Part shown: in pieces, positions 18,387 to 28,700 of the stretch
How positions within the stretch are numbered: the stretch's first letter is position 1
Layout of the letters: the number at the start of each line of letters is the position of its first letter
Assembly: GCF_030123065.1 (NCBI RefSeq)
Contig: NZ_CP126093.1
Coordinates: 3,042,001 to 3,106,000 of the forward strand
DNA from: Neobacillus sp. DY30
GTDB lineage: Bacteria; Bacillota; Bacilli; Bacillales; Cytobacillaceae
Reading direction: 5' to 3'
DNA length: 64,000 nucleotides
The notes under the pieces: model-generated
What the model was told of the DNA's origin: nothing
The model's input: the letters and a program-made list of their open reading frames with translations, nothing else
The model's database searches: none
Program-made: the position numbers and the translations under genes

Positions 18387-18689
18387 TTGAGTCGATTTGT
18401 TATGATGGAATTACAAATGAAAGAAGACTTACCTATGTTATACGACATTTATTTTGGGGGACAGGTTCTACTTCATTATGAAGAGGAGATTCCTTTTATT
18501 GTTGTGGGTACTACCTCAAAAATGGAACGAGAGGCTGCGATTGAACTTTTAAGAGGTTGCGAAGCATTTAAAGCATACTACAAGCATTTATTTGGAACTG
18601 AAGTAAAAGCATTTGTGACGGATGATAAACAATTCAAAAAAGTGGATAATTGGATGCACTATTTTCATCCTAATGGAATTTATAGATAA
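18387..18689 (+). CDS. Small protein of unknown function
   Basis: This product of about 100 residues begins at TTG 18387 (AAAGGAG about 10 bases upstream); a GTG at 18378 is too close to the RBS. It is mixed alpha/beta, with a Cys-containing REAAIELLRGCEAFKAYYKHLFG helix and a NWMHYFHPNG end. I do not recognise the family. It diverges from the ligase gene. Confidence 0.6.
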   Translation: MSRFVMMELQMKEDLPMLYDIYFGGQVLLHYEEEIPFIVVGTTSKMEREAAIELLRGCEAFKAYYKHLFGTEVKAFVTDDKQFKKVDNWMHYFHPNGIYR

Positions 18690-19151
18690 TTTTGGATGTT
18701 CAACTAAAATTAGATTTATTTAATTCGGTAAATGGTACCGGTAGTCTGGATAATGGAAGGTTGATGGTTCCCAATGTATAACCGGGCTACATATTTAACA
18801 TGGGCTTGTTTGATTAATATTGGTCCCTGGACAATACATCTGTTCCTGAATATAAAGCCCTTCCGTATTGGAGGGGCATTATTCTTGTCAGGATAAATGA
18901 AAAAGCTATTCATTCCAGTGGGCTTTCTCCAGGTTCTTCACAGGCTATGTAATATCTTCTTCATCTACTTCCAAAATTCATAAGCTACCTTTTCAGGTTT
19001 CCTTGTCTCTATTGGTTGAAAATTAATGCAGTTAATATTATTATTGGAATTAAGGTCAAATATAGTCAAAGTAAAAGAAATATTGAATTTATTATTTAAG
19101 AAACCTACATCTAACATGCAGTCTATAACTTTTAAAAATGGGGGAATATAA
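18690..19151. other. Gap without a supported gene
   Basis: A minus-strand frame at 18716-18913 (MNSFFIYPDKNNAPP to HQPSIIQTTGTIYRIK) has no RBS and no family that I recognise. It may be the tail of a lost gene. The sequence just before 19152 is very AT-rich and ends in a GGGGGA site for the next gene. Confidence 0.45.
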
Positions 19152-19955
19152 ATGTTTGCAGGATTTAACTTAGTAACGGCTAATGCTTTAGCACCAGATT
19201 TTATCGAAAGAGGAAAGATTATTTATAATGAAAATAAGAAACAAGTTCAAAAAGAATTACATAAGTTTCTTCAAGATGATAATAGTTTAGATGGGACAGC
19301 TATGCGTGATAACTGGTTTCCTCAAATTAAAGCTGATGTTTTTATATCGCATTCTCATAATGATCAAAATATTGCATTAGGATTGGCTGGTTGGCTTAAA
19401 GAACATTTTAGACTTACTGCATTTATTGATTCTTCTGTTTGGGGATATGCAGGTGATTTATTGAAGGAAATCGATGACAAATATTGTTTACAGAATGGTG
19501 GTAATTATAATTATCAAAAAAGAAATCACTCTACAAGTCATGTTCATATGATGTTATCGACAGCTCTTACTATGATGATGGATAATGCAGAATGTTTAAT
19601 ATTTATTAACTCTCAAAATTCGATTGAAACTAAAGGTGCAATTGAACAAACAAAATCTCCTTGGATCTACCTTGAGATTGCTATGTCAAAATTAATAAGA
19701 AAAAACGAACCTGAAAGAAATTCAATAATAATAAAAAAAGCATTTGAAATTTCAGAACAACTAACAATTAAATATAATCTTGATTTAAATCATCTTGCTA
19801 ACATAAATTATAATCACTTGGATAAGTGGTATAGCATGTTTAATAAAACAGTTACAATTAGTAAAGGGGAAGTACACCCATTAGATGTACTATATAAGCA
19901 GCATGGTTTTATTGAGAATTTAGATATTTTAAATGAATTTATGAAGGTAAGATAG
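19152..19955 (+). CDS. TIR-domain protein, probable defence sensor or NADase
   Basis: Residues about 60-200 form a TIR domain: ADVFISHSHNDQNIALGLAGWL (strand A and box 1), FIDSSVWGYAGDLLKEIDDKY (box 2 region), and SPWIYLEIAMSKLIRK with a glutamate at about residue 174, in the place of the catalytic Glu of NAD-cleaving TIRs. About 60 helical residues precede it and a further 70 follow. The gene is nine bases upstream of a small membrane protein with its own AGGAGGA site, so they form a pair. TIR proteins of this kind usually act in abortive anti-phage defence; that role is inferred here. Confidence 0.8.
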   Translation: MFAGFNLVTANALAPDFIERGKIIYNENKKQVQKELHKFLQDDNSLDGTAMRDNWFPQIKADVFISHSHNDQNIALGLAGWLKEHFRLTAFIDSSVWGYAGDLLKEIDDKYCLQNGGNYNYQKRNHSTSHVHMMLSTALTMMMDNAECLIFINSQNSIETKGAIEQTKSPWIYLEIAMSKLIRKNEPERNSIIIKKAFEISEQLTIKYNLDLNHLANINYNHLDKWYSMFNKTVTISKGEVHPLDVLYKQHGFIENLDILNEFMKVR

Positions 19956-19964
19956 GAGGATAAA

Positions 19965-20411
19965 ATGGAAAGAAAACTAAAACATCTTGAAATGCTTCAA
20001 AATATTATATGCCGAATGGCAAATAACTCCTTTTTACTAAAAGGGTGGACAGTTACCCTGGTTGTTGGGTTATTTGCATTTGCAAATGTTAAAGAAATGG
20101 AACCAAAATTTATGATATTAGCATTACTTCCTACTATTTCTTTTTGGATATTGGATGGCTTTTTTCTACATCAAGAATGGTTATTTCGTGCATTGTATAA
20201 CTATACAACAACTTTAGATGAAGATAATATTGATTTTTTGATGGACCCTACTTCATTTAATACAAAAGAACGTAGTTGGAAAAAAGCTATTATTTCAAAA
20301 ACCTTAAGGCTATTCTATTTACCTATTTTATTGGTAGTGATTATCGCAATTGCTATTAGTTTAATGGATGGCGATAAATGTATCTTACTAACAAAATTAG
20401 TAAATTTGTAA
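19965..20411 (+). CDS. Small membrane protein paired with the TIR gene
   Basis: This 148-residue protein has an N-terminal helix (KHLEMLQNIICRMANNSFLLKGW), two close membrane segments (WTVTLVVGLFAFANV and FMILALLPTISFWILDGFF), a cytoplasmic loop and a third membrane segment (LFYLPILLVVIIAIAISL). I know this 'RMANNSFLLKGW' type only as a conserved hypothetical that often neighbours TIR genes. A pore-forming or anchoring partner is plausible, but it is not shown by the sequence. RBS AGGAGGA. Confidence 0.7.
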   Translation: MERKLKHLEMLQNIICRMANNSFLLKGWTVTLVVGLFAFANVKEMEPKFMILALLPTISFWILDGFFLHQEWLFRALYNYTTTLDEDNIDFLMDPTSFNTKERSWKKAIISKTLRLFYLPILLVVIIAIAISLMDGDKCILLTKLVNL

Positions 20412-20566
20412 AGTTGCAAGGAAAAAGCTCATTTATTGGGCTCTTTTTTTGTTTGTTAATAATATTATTACAGGGGAAAACACAATTAGTACCCTCACTA
20501 TTTGTCCCAAGTTGCACTGAAAAATGGCAGAAGTGGCACTTTGCATGGCTGTATACTCAGTATAAG

Positions 20567-20605
20567 AAAACTCGCCTACTTTAAATTTGAGGCGAGTTTT
20601 GCTTT
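20567..20605 (+). terminator. Terminator
   Basis: The stem AAAACTCGCCT / AGGCGAGTTTT has a 12-base loop and a following T-run. It is 156 bases after the membrane-protein stop. Confidence 0.75.
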
Positions 20606-21269
20606 TTTATGTACTTTTACAATGTCTTTAGCGTCTGTTCACTTTAACTTTTTTTATTCTCCCTTAATATCCCCCTAAACCTCCACCAAAAGGCTGGTGG
20701 GGAATACTAACTAAAACTATGCAGAATAAAAAAACTAGAAACTGCGTTATATCAACGCTTCTAGGGTTATTATGATTGCTGTTTAATAAGCAGATCAATT
20801 AACGTGAGAAGTACTCACCTGAAGAAATATCCAAGTAATGTTTTCTCCAATAAGAGGTAAGCTGAATTTAAATGATTTTTCATTTACGGCAAAGAAAGAT
20901 TTGATAAAAATAAAAAACCATGCCGCATACCTGAGGAAGGTTGATTTGGCAAGGTTTCTCGTACGTCCCGAAGAGGATTCGAACCTCCGACCTACAGTTT
21001 AGGAAACTGTTCGTTATTGTCCGGTGAGTTAATCGTTATATAAATCGCTTAAGTCATCGAATTGTCAGCGGATTGATTGACCGATAGCTTAATCGTAAGT
21101 ATGGCTTTCTATTTTGTAACCTACATACGCAATTTTGCCGATATTCAGCGAAATGTCAAGTCGTGTCATCAGAAACATGGATTTACTTTCTTTGCATGTA
21201 ATAATTTGGAGGAAATTAAGGTTTTCTATCGAATATTAGTTTATTAATATTATCAAAGGAGTGACATTT
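20606..21269. other. Gap holding a degenerate tRNA copy
   Basis: Apart from the tRNA-Arg-like fragment at 20964-21037 I see no gene here. Bases 20690-20950 contain only scattered short frames. Confidence 0.5.
20964..21037 (-). pseudogene. Degenerate tRNA-Arg (CCT anticodon) copy, possible attachment-site remnant
   Basis: On the minus strand the 3' two-thirds read as a tRNA: anticodon stem-loop ACAGT-TTCCTAA-ACTGT (anticodon CCT), variable bases AGGTC, T-arm GGAGG-TTCGAAT-CCTCT, and the 3' acceptor strand TCGGGAC plus G. The D-arm is only roughly matched (AACTCACCGGACAATAACG), and the 5' acceptor strand that should read GTCCCGA is missing. A preserved 3' part with a decayed 5' part is what an integrative element leaves when it uses a tRNA end as its attachment site. 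Confidence 0.65.
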
Positions 21270-22058
21270 TTGGAAAATGGCCAAAAAACATTAGAAGATT
21301 TGCTAAATACTGGTGAGAGCTTTAACTATTTAAATTTTGCTTCTCGCGGTGAATATGGTTATCCAAAAGCATATCTTCCCGATTATAACTCATGGATAGC
21401 AAAGGTAGAATCTGTAATAATATATGTTTTTGGAAAAAGTAGTCCTATTCATGAAATGTTTAAGAGGAATGAAAGTTTTAGACCTCTCGGTAACGATTCA
21501 GACCAATTCGAAAATCAACACAATGCTATTATGGGTGCTTTAAAGGCAGGTATTGGTTTAGTGTCATTTGTACCGCAAGAAGAAGCTGAGGATAAGTTTA
21601 AAGGAAATAATAAGGTATTTATTGTCCATGGGCACGACGAACGACTAAAAGATCAAACATCTATATTTTTAAGTGAATTAGGACTTGAACCCATTGTTCT
21701 ACACAGGCAGGCAGATGAGGGTTTAACAATAATAGAAAAGTTTGAGAAATATAGTGATGTGGGGTTTGCGTTTATCCTGTTAACCCCTGACGATATTGGT
21801 TATCCTGTAAAGGAAGAGGAAAAAAGTGAAGCAGATCGTTTAAAAGAACATCGGGCTAGACAAAATGTAATATTTGAATTTGGATATTTTATTGGAAAAC
21901 TTGGACGTCGTCGTGTTTGTTGTTTATACAAAGAAGGCGTTACTCTTCCTAATGATGTTTCGGGCTATCTATATAAAAAAGTTAATAACAATATTGAAGA
22001 AGTTGCGTACACAATTGTTAAAGATTTAAAGGCAGTTGGTGTTGAAGTTAGTATATAA
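21270..22058 (+). CDS. CAP12-type TIR-like nucleotide-binding protein
   Basis: The C-terminal half is a TIR-like domain of the CAP12/PF10137 group: NKVFIVHGHDERLKDQTSIFL, then EPIVLHRQADEGLTIIEKFEKY, FAFILLTPDDIGYP, and the diagnostic RARQNVIFEFGYFIGKLGRRRV with its conserved glutamate. The N-terminal about 115 residues are an unidentified helical domain. Start TTG 21270 is eight bases after AAAGGAG, while the GTG at 21261 lies inside that site. This family includes effectors of cyclic-nucleotide defence systems, but no nucleotide cyclase gene is adjacent. It may therefore be a stand-alone defence gene. Confidence 0.8.
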   Translation: MENGQKTLEDLLNTGESFNYLNFASRGEYGYPKAYLPDYNSWIAKVESVIIYVFGKSSPIHEMFKRNESFRPLGNDSDQFENQHNAIMGALKAGIGLVSFVPQEEAEDKFKGNNKVFIVHGHDERLKDQTSIFLSELGLEPIVLHRQADEGLTIIEKFEKYSDVGFAFILLTPDDIGYPVKEEEKSEADRLKEHRARQNVIFEFGYFIGKLGRRRVCCLYKEGVTLPNDVSGYLYKKVNNNIEEVAYTIVKDLKAVGVEVSI

Positions 22059-22066
22059 AATTTAAG

Positions 22067-22094
22067 AACCTCGTATAACAAACGAGGTTTTTTA
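22067..22094 (+). terminator. Terminator
   Basis: The stem AACCTCGT / ACGAGGTT with a seven-base loop and T-run lies directly after the CAP12-like gene. Confidence 0.85.
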
Positions 22095-22671
22095 TTTTTT
22101 ATACAATGCAGCCGCAAGTGTCATACCTTACTGTTTGATTGCAAATTTGTATATTACTTAATGGGCTAGTAGGTGCCATGCTTGGTGCCCTAATTTTTAA
22201 AATTACAAATCACAAGAAAACATTAGTAACCAAGAAAGCTTGATTCATCAGTACTTGAGGGTACATCAATATACTAGAAAAACAGATGCCAGCAAACTTC
22301 AAAACTGATTGAGACTATGTTCTAGTGCTTGTATTTGTATCTCTGGTTTGTCTCTCCAACTGCGCTATAAAAGGTTTTTGATTATTAGAGGAGTAAGTAA
22401 GAGTGGTTTTAATCTTTTACTAAAGGTATGATTGGTCACATTATGGTCACATAATTTAATTTACAAACTTTGACGGAGTGAATGAATGATGTTTCCATAT
22501 GCTCCTCTTCTGCCGTAGGATCAATTTTGGATAACAGCATATACAAAAATATTAACTAATGTTGGAAATAGGCTTGTAATGGTGACTTGATAGGAATAAA
22601 ATTTAAATATAGTATTTTTTCCCTATTAAGGAAGATAAAATTTTAAATTTTATGGGTTATTTCAATAGCTG
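22095..22671. other. Gap with a tandem 11-mer
   Basis: No gene is supported. Two adjacent near-identical 11-mers (GGTCACATTAT, GGTCACATAAT) stand at 22434-22455. A segment near 22340-22375 faintly resembles a tRNA D-arm on the minus strand, which I do not call. Confidence 0.45.
22434..22455. repeat. Tandem 11-bp direct repeat
   Basis: GGTCACATTAT is followed at once by GGTCACATAAT (10 of 11 identical). Short tandem motifs like this can be integrase arm sites or protein-binding sites, but nothing else supports a function. Confidence 0.5.
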
Positions 22672-22800
22672 AAAAGAGGCTAGGGTTTTCCAATTGGCAA
22701 TGTACATGAAAACCGCGATATTTTTGTTTATAAAAACATTAATGCAAGCGATTTCAAAAGACTAGGCGAAGGACAAACTGTCGAATGGGCCTTGTTATAC
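22672..22800 (+). pseudogene. Cold-shock-domain remnant
   Basis: In one frame the bases read KRG-stop-GFPIGNVHENRDIFVYKNINASDF then KRLGEGQTVEWALLYN. This follows the cold-shock pattern (KGxGFI...DVFVHxSxI...GFKxLxEGQxVxF). There is an internal stop, no start and no tail. It is a short relic just upstream of the Druantia-like genes. Confidence 0.5.
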
Positions 22801-22995
22801 AATATAGCATTTTTTGGAGAGTTCTTTTGTGGAATAAAATGGGAAATACTTTCAAGAATTGGATTTGTTTCTTAAACATATAATAATTTACTTATCAATT
22901 TTGAATGAGTAAGAGTTGAAAAAAAGATGACTTTTCTTCATATATTATTTTAAAACAATTAATTACCACATTTTTGGGGAAGGGAAGGGATAGGA

Positions 22996-25782
22996 TTGAA
23001 AACTAAAATCACTTCAAAAGAAATATCCCTTATCAACTATGATAGCTGGAATAAAATTTTATGTGAACATTTCTTTAATAAAAAGAATGAGAAAAAAATA
23101 GTTTACCTATATGTAAACGAGAATCTCATTAAAAAATTGGGTGCAAAATTAGGAATAAGTGGAGATGATGCTATGTCATCATTTTGTAAAAGTGTCCGAT
23201 CATTTGGTAGAAATGAACCTGACCTGGTATTTGAAAAGGCGTATATATGGGGCAGAAAATGGTTTAACCAAGGGATTATTGGGTACCCTCCGTTTATTGC
23301 TGTTTTGGCATTAACGGTTTTAGCTGCAACTAAGATGAAAGGAAATAGAGAAAAAGGAATAGGTGCGGGAAATTATTATCTAAGATTAAGAGGTTTACTG
23401 GAACTTAAGGGAGAGGGTAGGCCTTTTTACTTTGAGAAAACAAAAATATTATGGAGTTACCTTACTTCTTGGCAAAAGGAAAATAAGGGGAGATTTGGGT
23501 ACACTAACGTATTTAGATATGGCCAACCATATGTAGGCTATCCTATGTCACAGTGTTTAGTTAAAGATGCTGATAGACAACTACTTTACGAGTTTTTCTA
23601 TTGGGCAGGACTTCGACCAGGATTAAAAGTTAATGCCAATTCAATGAGGGAGCAATTTGAATTGTTTCTTTCAACAAAAATTTGTAGGCTTTCTAGATTA
23701 TTTTTTAATAAAAGCAAAGGTATACAAGAGGGGATAATTCAGGCAGTCCTATTTGAATATCAAAACTGGAATGGTACTAATAATCTAGATCCTCGGGAGA
23801 GTGCAATAGATATACAAGAAAAAAATAAGCCAAAGAAATATAATTTATTTTTGCGTATTGATGAAGACAAACAGACTAATTTTTTTAATCCAAAAATAAA
23901 ATTGGGTTTATTTTCGATTGTAGATGAAGATACAATTTTTAAAGAAAATATGGAGAATGAAGAACTTGAAGGCTTTCGTTATAATAACAACACTTTTTAT
24001 AAAGAAGTTATTTTAAATCAAGATACATTGATTAATAATAAACATTCCTATTCGCTTCTTAATAACCAACTTGAATTAGTGTTTGAAGGAGGGAATCTGT
24101 TTTTTCTTCACCGTGGAACTGATTTAGGAATTAACGGTTGGATAAATAGGGATAGCATTGTACAGGGGAAGGATCACATTGCATTATTTAGTTCGGAGGC
24201 TGAAAAGATTGTAAGAACTTGGATTGATCTCAATAAATTCTTATATAAGGAAATTACAATTTCAAACCTATCTTCGTCGTGGAAATGTTTATTAGTTAAA
24301 GTGCATGAAAAAGAAATTTTAGGTTCGGAAGAATTGGAAAAACAATTCTTATTTACTCAAGCACAAGATAAAATTACATTTCAAGAAGGACTCAAAGTAG
24401 GTAATATGGAATGGCTATTAGATGCACCACCTGAGGTATCTATTATTACAACCCCCAAAACCACAATCTTTATTAATGATGTCCCAGTACTTAGTTTAAT
24501 TAATGGAGAGGATACAATTAATCTCAAAAATATTCATTTAAAGGAATCCCAAATTTATAGAATTCGGTTCAATGATATCCAGAAAACAATTCTATTAAAG
24601 AATAACCATGAAAACCTGATTACATTTTCTGAATTTAAACCTAAGGAATTTTCAGATGGGAAACTTAAAATTGCAGGCACCTACATTTATGATGTATTGG
24701 AGACCTATCCTAGACCATATAAGCAAAAAGGATTTAAAGCTTTTTTAAGTTCTAAAAATACACATACAAGCAAAATAATACCCAAGTTTATTAATGCTAT
24801 GCCTTTTAATTTAAATCGTGACTATTTGAATATGGGTGTTCGTTTTAGTGCCGATGATCCTACTAAAGTAAGACCGATAGATTTATTCTTTGAATATTTA
24901 ACAATTAGAAAAGAGGGAAACTGGGATTCGTTTTTAAAAGGAATAAAATGGTGTTTCGGTTCAGAGGATATAGGTTTAACCGCGTATAAAGTAAGGCAAA
25001 AACTTTCTCAATTAGGGTTTGTTGAATTTATAAGAGACGGTGATTCCAATAAATATTTTTGGAATGTAATCCCGATGTCTATTGCGGTTCTTCCTTCTAA
25101 AGACCCTATTGTCTACCTAACCGGCGGACGTACAAGAGAATCAACTAAACAACTAAAGGGGTTTGCAGAAAGAAAGATAAAGATTATCCAATCAATTCCT
25201 AATTCACATTATGAACCTTTATCAATATATTTATTGGGAAATACCTTAGATAGTTTAGAAGAATTTTTAAACACTTTAAGTATTAAATTCAACTGGGGAT
25301 TGGATTATTTTAGCTACGATTTATTAAGGTGTTTACCTATATTAAATGAATATATAAATAACGCTTCGGAATATCAAGAACCAAGAAGTAATAACACCTA
25401 TTGGGTAGTTAAAGGCTGGGATCTTTTTAGCCATAAATGGATTAAAGATAAAGATTCCCCATTAAAGATATATTTAAATGGTTTTGGCCAATACATTTGT
25501 TTATATAAAACATCTAACAATAAAACTTTAAAGTTAAGCAGAGAAATAGGAAAACTATATTATGCACAACTACAAGGGGTTTCACTTTTACAATATAAAA
25601 ATTATGAATTAAAGGTTAAACAAGGATATGAGTTACCAGAGCTCTATGAAAGAGTATTAACTTCATGTGTAGGACAATGTCCAGTAGAAGGAAATGGATA
25701 TAGGGTTTATAGAAATGTTCCGCATGAAATTGCTATTTCCTTAGCGTATAAATTAGGTTTCCAGTTAAATTTTAATTTTTAG
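22996..25782 (+). CDS. druH: DruH-like large protein (Druantia type III-like system)
   Basis: This 928-residue protein has no enzymatic motif that I can identify. The N-terminal third has the pattern GIIGYPPFIAVLALTVLAAT, ...NYYLRLRGLLEL..., and VGYPMSQCLVKDADRQLLYEFFYWAGLRPG. That pattern recurs in the large unknown proteins encoded next to DUF1998-type helicases. It is translated from TTG after GGGAAGGGA and ends 12 bases before the helicase gene, so both form one transcript. A two-gene unit of a protein of about 1000 residues plus a helicase of about 1900 residues is the layout of Druantia type III (druH-druE). The name is given on layout and pattern, without a database search. Confidence 0.6.
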   Translation: MKTKITSKEISLINYDSWNKILCEHFFNKKNEKKIVYLYVNENLIKKLGAKLGISGDDAMSSFCKSVRSFGRNEPDLVFEKAYIWGRKWFNQGIIGYPPFIAVLALTVLAATKMKGNREKGIGAGNYYLRLRGLLELKGEGRPFYFEKTKILWSYLTSWQKENKGRFGYTNVFRYGQPYVGYPMSQCLVKDADRQLLYEFFYWAGLRPGLKVNANSMREQFELFLSTKICRLSRLFFNKSKGIQEGIIQAVLFEYQNWNGTNNLDPRESAIDIQEKNKPKKYNLFLRIDEDKQTNFFNPKIKLGLFSIVDEDTIFKENMENEELEGFRYNNNTFYKEVILNQDTLINNKHSYSLLNNQLELVFEGGNLFFLHRGTDLGINGWINRDSIVQGKDHIALFSSEAEKIVRTWIDLNKFLYKEITISNLSSSWKCLLVKVHEKEILGSEELEKQFLFTQAQDKITFQEGLKVGNMEWLLDAPPEVSIITTPKTTIFINDVPVLSLINGEDTINLKNIHLKESQIYRIRFNDIQKTILLKNNHENLITFSEFKPKEFSDGKLKIAGTYIYDVLETYPRPYKQKGFKAFLSSKNTHTSKIIPKFINAMPFNLNRDYLNMGVRFSADDPTKVRPIDLFFEYLTIRKEGNWDSFLKGIKWCFGSEDIGLTAYKVRQKLSQLGFVEFIRDGDSNKYFWNVIPMSIAVLPSKDPIVYLTGGRTRESTKQLKGFAERKIKIIQSIPNSHYEPLSIYLLGNTLDSLEEFLNTLSIKFNWGLDYFSYDLLRCLPILNEYINNASEYQEPRSNNTYWVVKGWDLFSHKWIKDKDSPLKIYLNGFGQYICLYKTSNNKTLKLSREIGKLYYAQLQGVSLLQYKNYELKVKQGYELPELYERVLTSCVGQCPVEGNGYRVYRNVPHEIAISLAYKLGFQLNFNF

Positions 25783-25794
25783 AGGTGTATCAAC

Positions 25795-28700
25795 ATGAAT
25801 GATGTACTTGGTGTTTTCAATAGAATGAAAGATATGTATATAAGATATATGGATAGCCCTTTTGCCTTAGGTCATGAGAAGTTAATGGAAGAGCGGGAAG
25901 CCATTTTGAGTGAGGAAGGTAATATATATCAATATCCTTATATTGAAGCATTACCACCTTTTAAAAGCTCTAATAAAAATGTTGTAAATTCTTGTAAAGA
26001 AATTGGGTGGGCAACTGATTTTGGGGAATTTGCATCGAAAGGCCTTTTTGGTAGAAACCATAATTTACATTTACATCAATTCCAAGCTTTTAAGGAAGTT
26101 CTAAAAAATAAGAAAAATGTAGTTGTTACTTCTGGAACGGGTTCAGGGAAAACAGAGAGTTTTCTACTTCCTTTGATTGCAAATATTTTAAATGAAGCAA
26201 AAGGTTGGGAAAAACCAGGCGAAAAGACAAATCCTTGGTGGCAATTAGGGGATAAGTGGAAACCCATGAGAAGTAATGAAACACGTTTACCAGCTATAAG
26301 AGGCTTGATTTTATATCCATTAAATGCTTTAGTTGAGGATCAGTTAGTAAGATTAAGAAAAGCATTAGATAGCAAAGATGCAAAGACGTGGCTTGACCAA
26401 AATCGAAATGGAAATAGGATCCATTTCGGTAGGTATACAGGTAAAACCCCAGTTCCCGGGGAACCCTCCAATATGAATAAAGTAAAAAAATTAAAAGAAA
26501 TAAGTAAACAGATGTCCAGAAAGCAAGATCAATTAGAAAAACATTTTATGGATTTAATTCAAAGTATTAAAAGTGAACCTTCTCAAGAAATGAAACAAAA
26601 AGTAAAACTTGAATTACAAAGTGAAATTAGTGGTGACCTACTGAACTCAGATACATGGAGCAATGATGAAATACTTTTGATAAGAACTAAGCTAAAACAA
26701 AAATACCAAGAGAAATTAACTTTTATTAATCAAGTTGGCGGCTCTGAAATGATTTCGAGATGGGATATGCAAGAATATCCGCCAGATATTTTAATCACGA
26801 ACTTTAGTATGTTGAATATCATACTTACAAGGTCAATTGAACAGAAAATGTTTGAAAAGACAAAACAGTGGTTGGAAGAAGACCCTAATAATATATTTTA
26901 TTTAGTCCTAGACGAATTACATACTTATAGGGGTACAGCAGGCACTGAGGTCGCTTATGTTATTAGAGCACTATTAAGTCGCCTAGGATTATCACCTGAA
27001 AGTCCTCAACTAAGAGTAATTGCTACTAGTGCTTCACTAGATGAAAGTGGAAAAGAGTTTTTAGAACAATTTTTTGGTCTACCTGTTGATAAATTCCAAA
27101 TCATATCAGGAGCTAGAGAAGGTGTAAACTTTTTTGAACAAAATGAATCTAATAGAAAAAATTCTAAAGCTTTCATGGATTATTACAATTTGTGTAATAA
27201 GAATTTCGTGAAAGCCGTAGAAGGTCTATGTAAAGAATTTAACCAGCCTTTTAATAGCTATAACGTTGAGGAATCCTTATATATAGTACTTAATAAATCT
27301 GGATTTTTAAATAAATTTATTAAAGTCTGTGAAAAGCCAACATCCTTAAAAAAGCTTAATAACAAGATATTTGGATCAAATTGTGAATCAATAAACGCAA
27401 TTGGTGGACTTCTGCATGCAATAATCAATGCAAGGACAGATGGTGATGTAGTAATACCTATAAGAGCACATTTGTTTTTTAGAAATTTTCAAGGCTTGTG
27501 GGCTTGTTCGAATTCCGAGTGTTCTGCGGTAAATGAAAAATTTAAATATGATGGTAGAAAGATAGGGAAGCTATATAATCAACCAAGAGTTCAATGCAGT
27601 TGTGGTTCAAGGGTTTTGGATTTTTATTATTGTCAAAATTGTGGTGATTCATTTTTAGGGGGATATAAGAGTAAGGGAGAAGGGGAGGATGTTTATTACT
27701 TATCTGCAGATTACCCTGATCTGGACTCATTACCAGATAAAATTCCCTTACAAAAGAAATACGGTGATTATGCTCTATTTTGGCCATCAATAAATATCGA
27801 TGAAGATATTAAAACTTGGCAGAGAACCCCTGATAATGGTAAGGGTAAATTAAAATTCACGTGGGTAAAGGGTAACTATGAAAACAAAATTGGTAAAATT
27901 AAGAGGGATATTAGTTTTGATGAACATAACGCCTATTTATTTTTAATAGAAGGGGATGACAATAGCAGAAATCGAATGCCTGCATTCCCGATAAAATGCC
28001 CTCACTGTGCTGATGACTGGGAATCAAAAAGTCCCAAAATTAAAAATGAACCGTTAGAGAGTACAAAGAGAACTAGATCTCCAATAAGAGGTCAAAAAAC
28101 AGGTTTTGATATGATTGCGCAAATTATGCTAGATTCCCTTATTAGAGAATTGCCTGATAATGAAGCACCTAAAGCAGTATTATTTTCTGATAGCCGCCAA
28201 GATGCAGCTAAACTTTCAGCTAAAATTGAGTTGAATCATTACTATCATATTTTAAGGTATATTGTTGTTTCTGTAATGGGGAATGAGCAAAACCCTCTAA
28301 AGTCATTTATAAAACAAGTCCAAGGTCAAGAGTTAAATACTATGGAGAAATTAGAAGCTGAAGAATACTTATATAACCATGAAACCCAGGCAATGCTTTT
28401 ACAATCATATTATCATGGTGGACTACTGGCACCCCAACGGAGAGAACAAATAAAAAGACTACTTGATTCAATTGATAAACCTGTAAAACTTATGGAATTA
28501 TGGAAACCTATTGAACTAAGTCTAATTAAATTGGGCATAAACCCTGGGGGAACCGACCATTCATTAAATGAACTTGGTGGGTACAAATGGGTACAGCTTT
28601 ACGATTGGAGTAACTTGGAAAGACCAGTTCCTAGGCTGGAAACACTCCCAATAGAACTAGATAAATTAGGTGAGGAAATTAGGGGGAGTTTAAAAGATAA

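Noticed and set aside
18716..18913. 65-codon minus-strand frame as a gene
   Set aside because: No RBS and no recognisable family; composition could be a relic, so it is only mentioned in the gap entry.
20964..21037. Functional tRNA-Arg
   Set aside because: The 5' acceptor strand does not pair with the 3' strand and the D arm is degenerate.
22335..22380. tRNA gene or D-arm on the minus strand
   Set aside because: Only a short GCGCAGTTGGAGAGAC-like stretch matches; no anticodon arm, T arm or acceptor can be paired.
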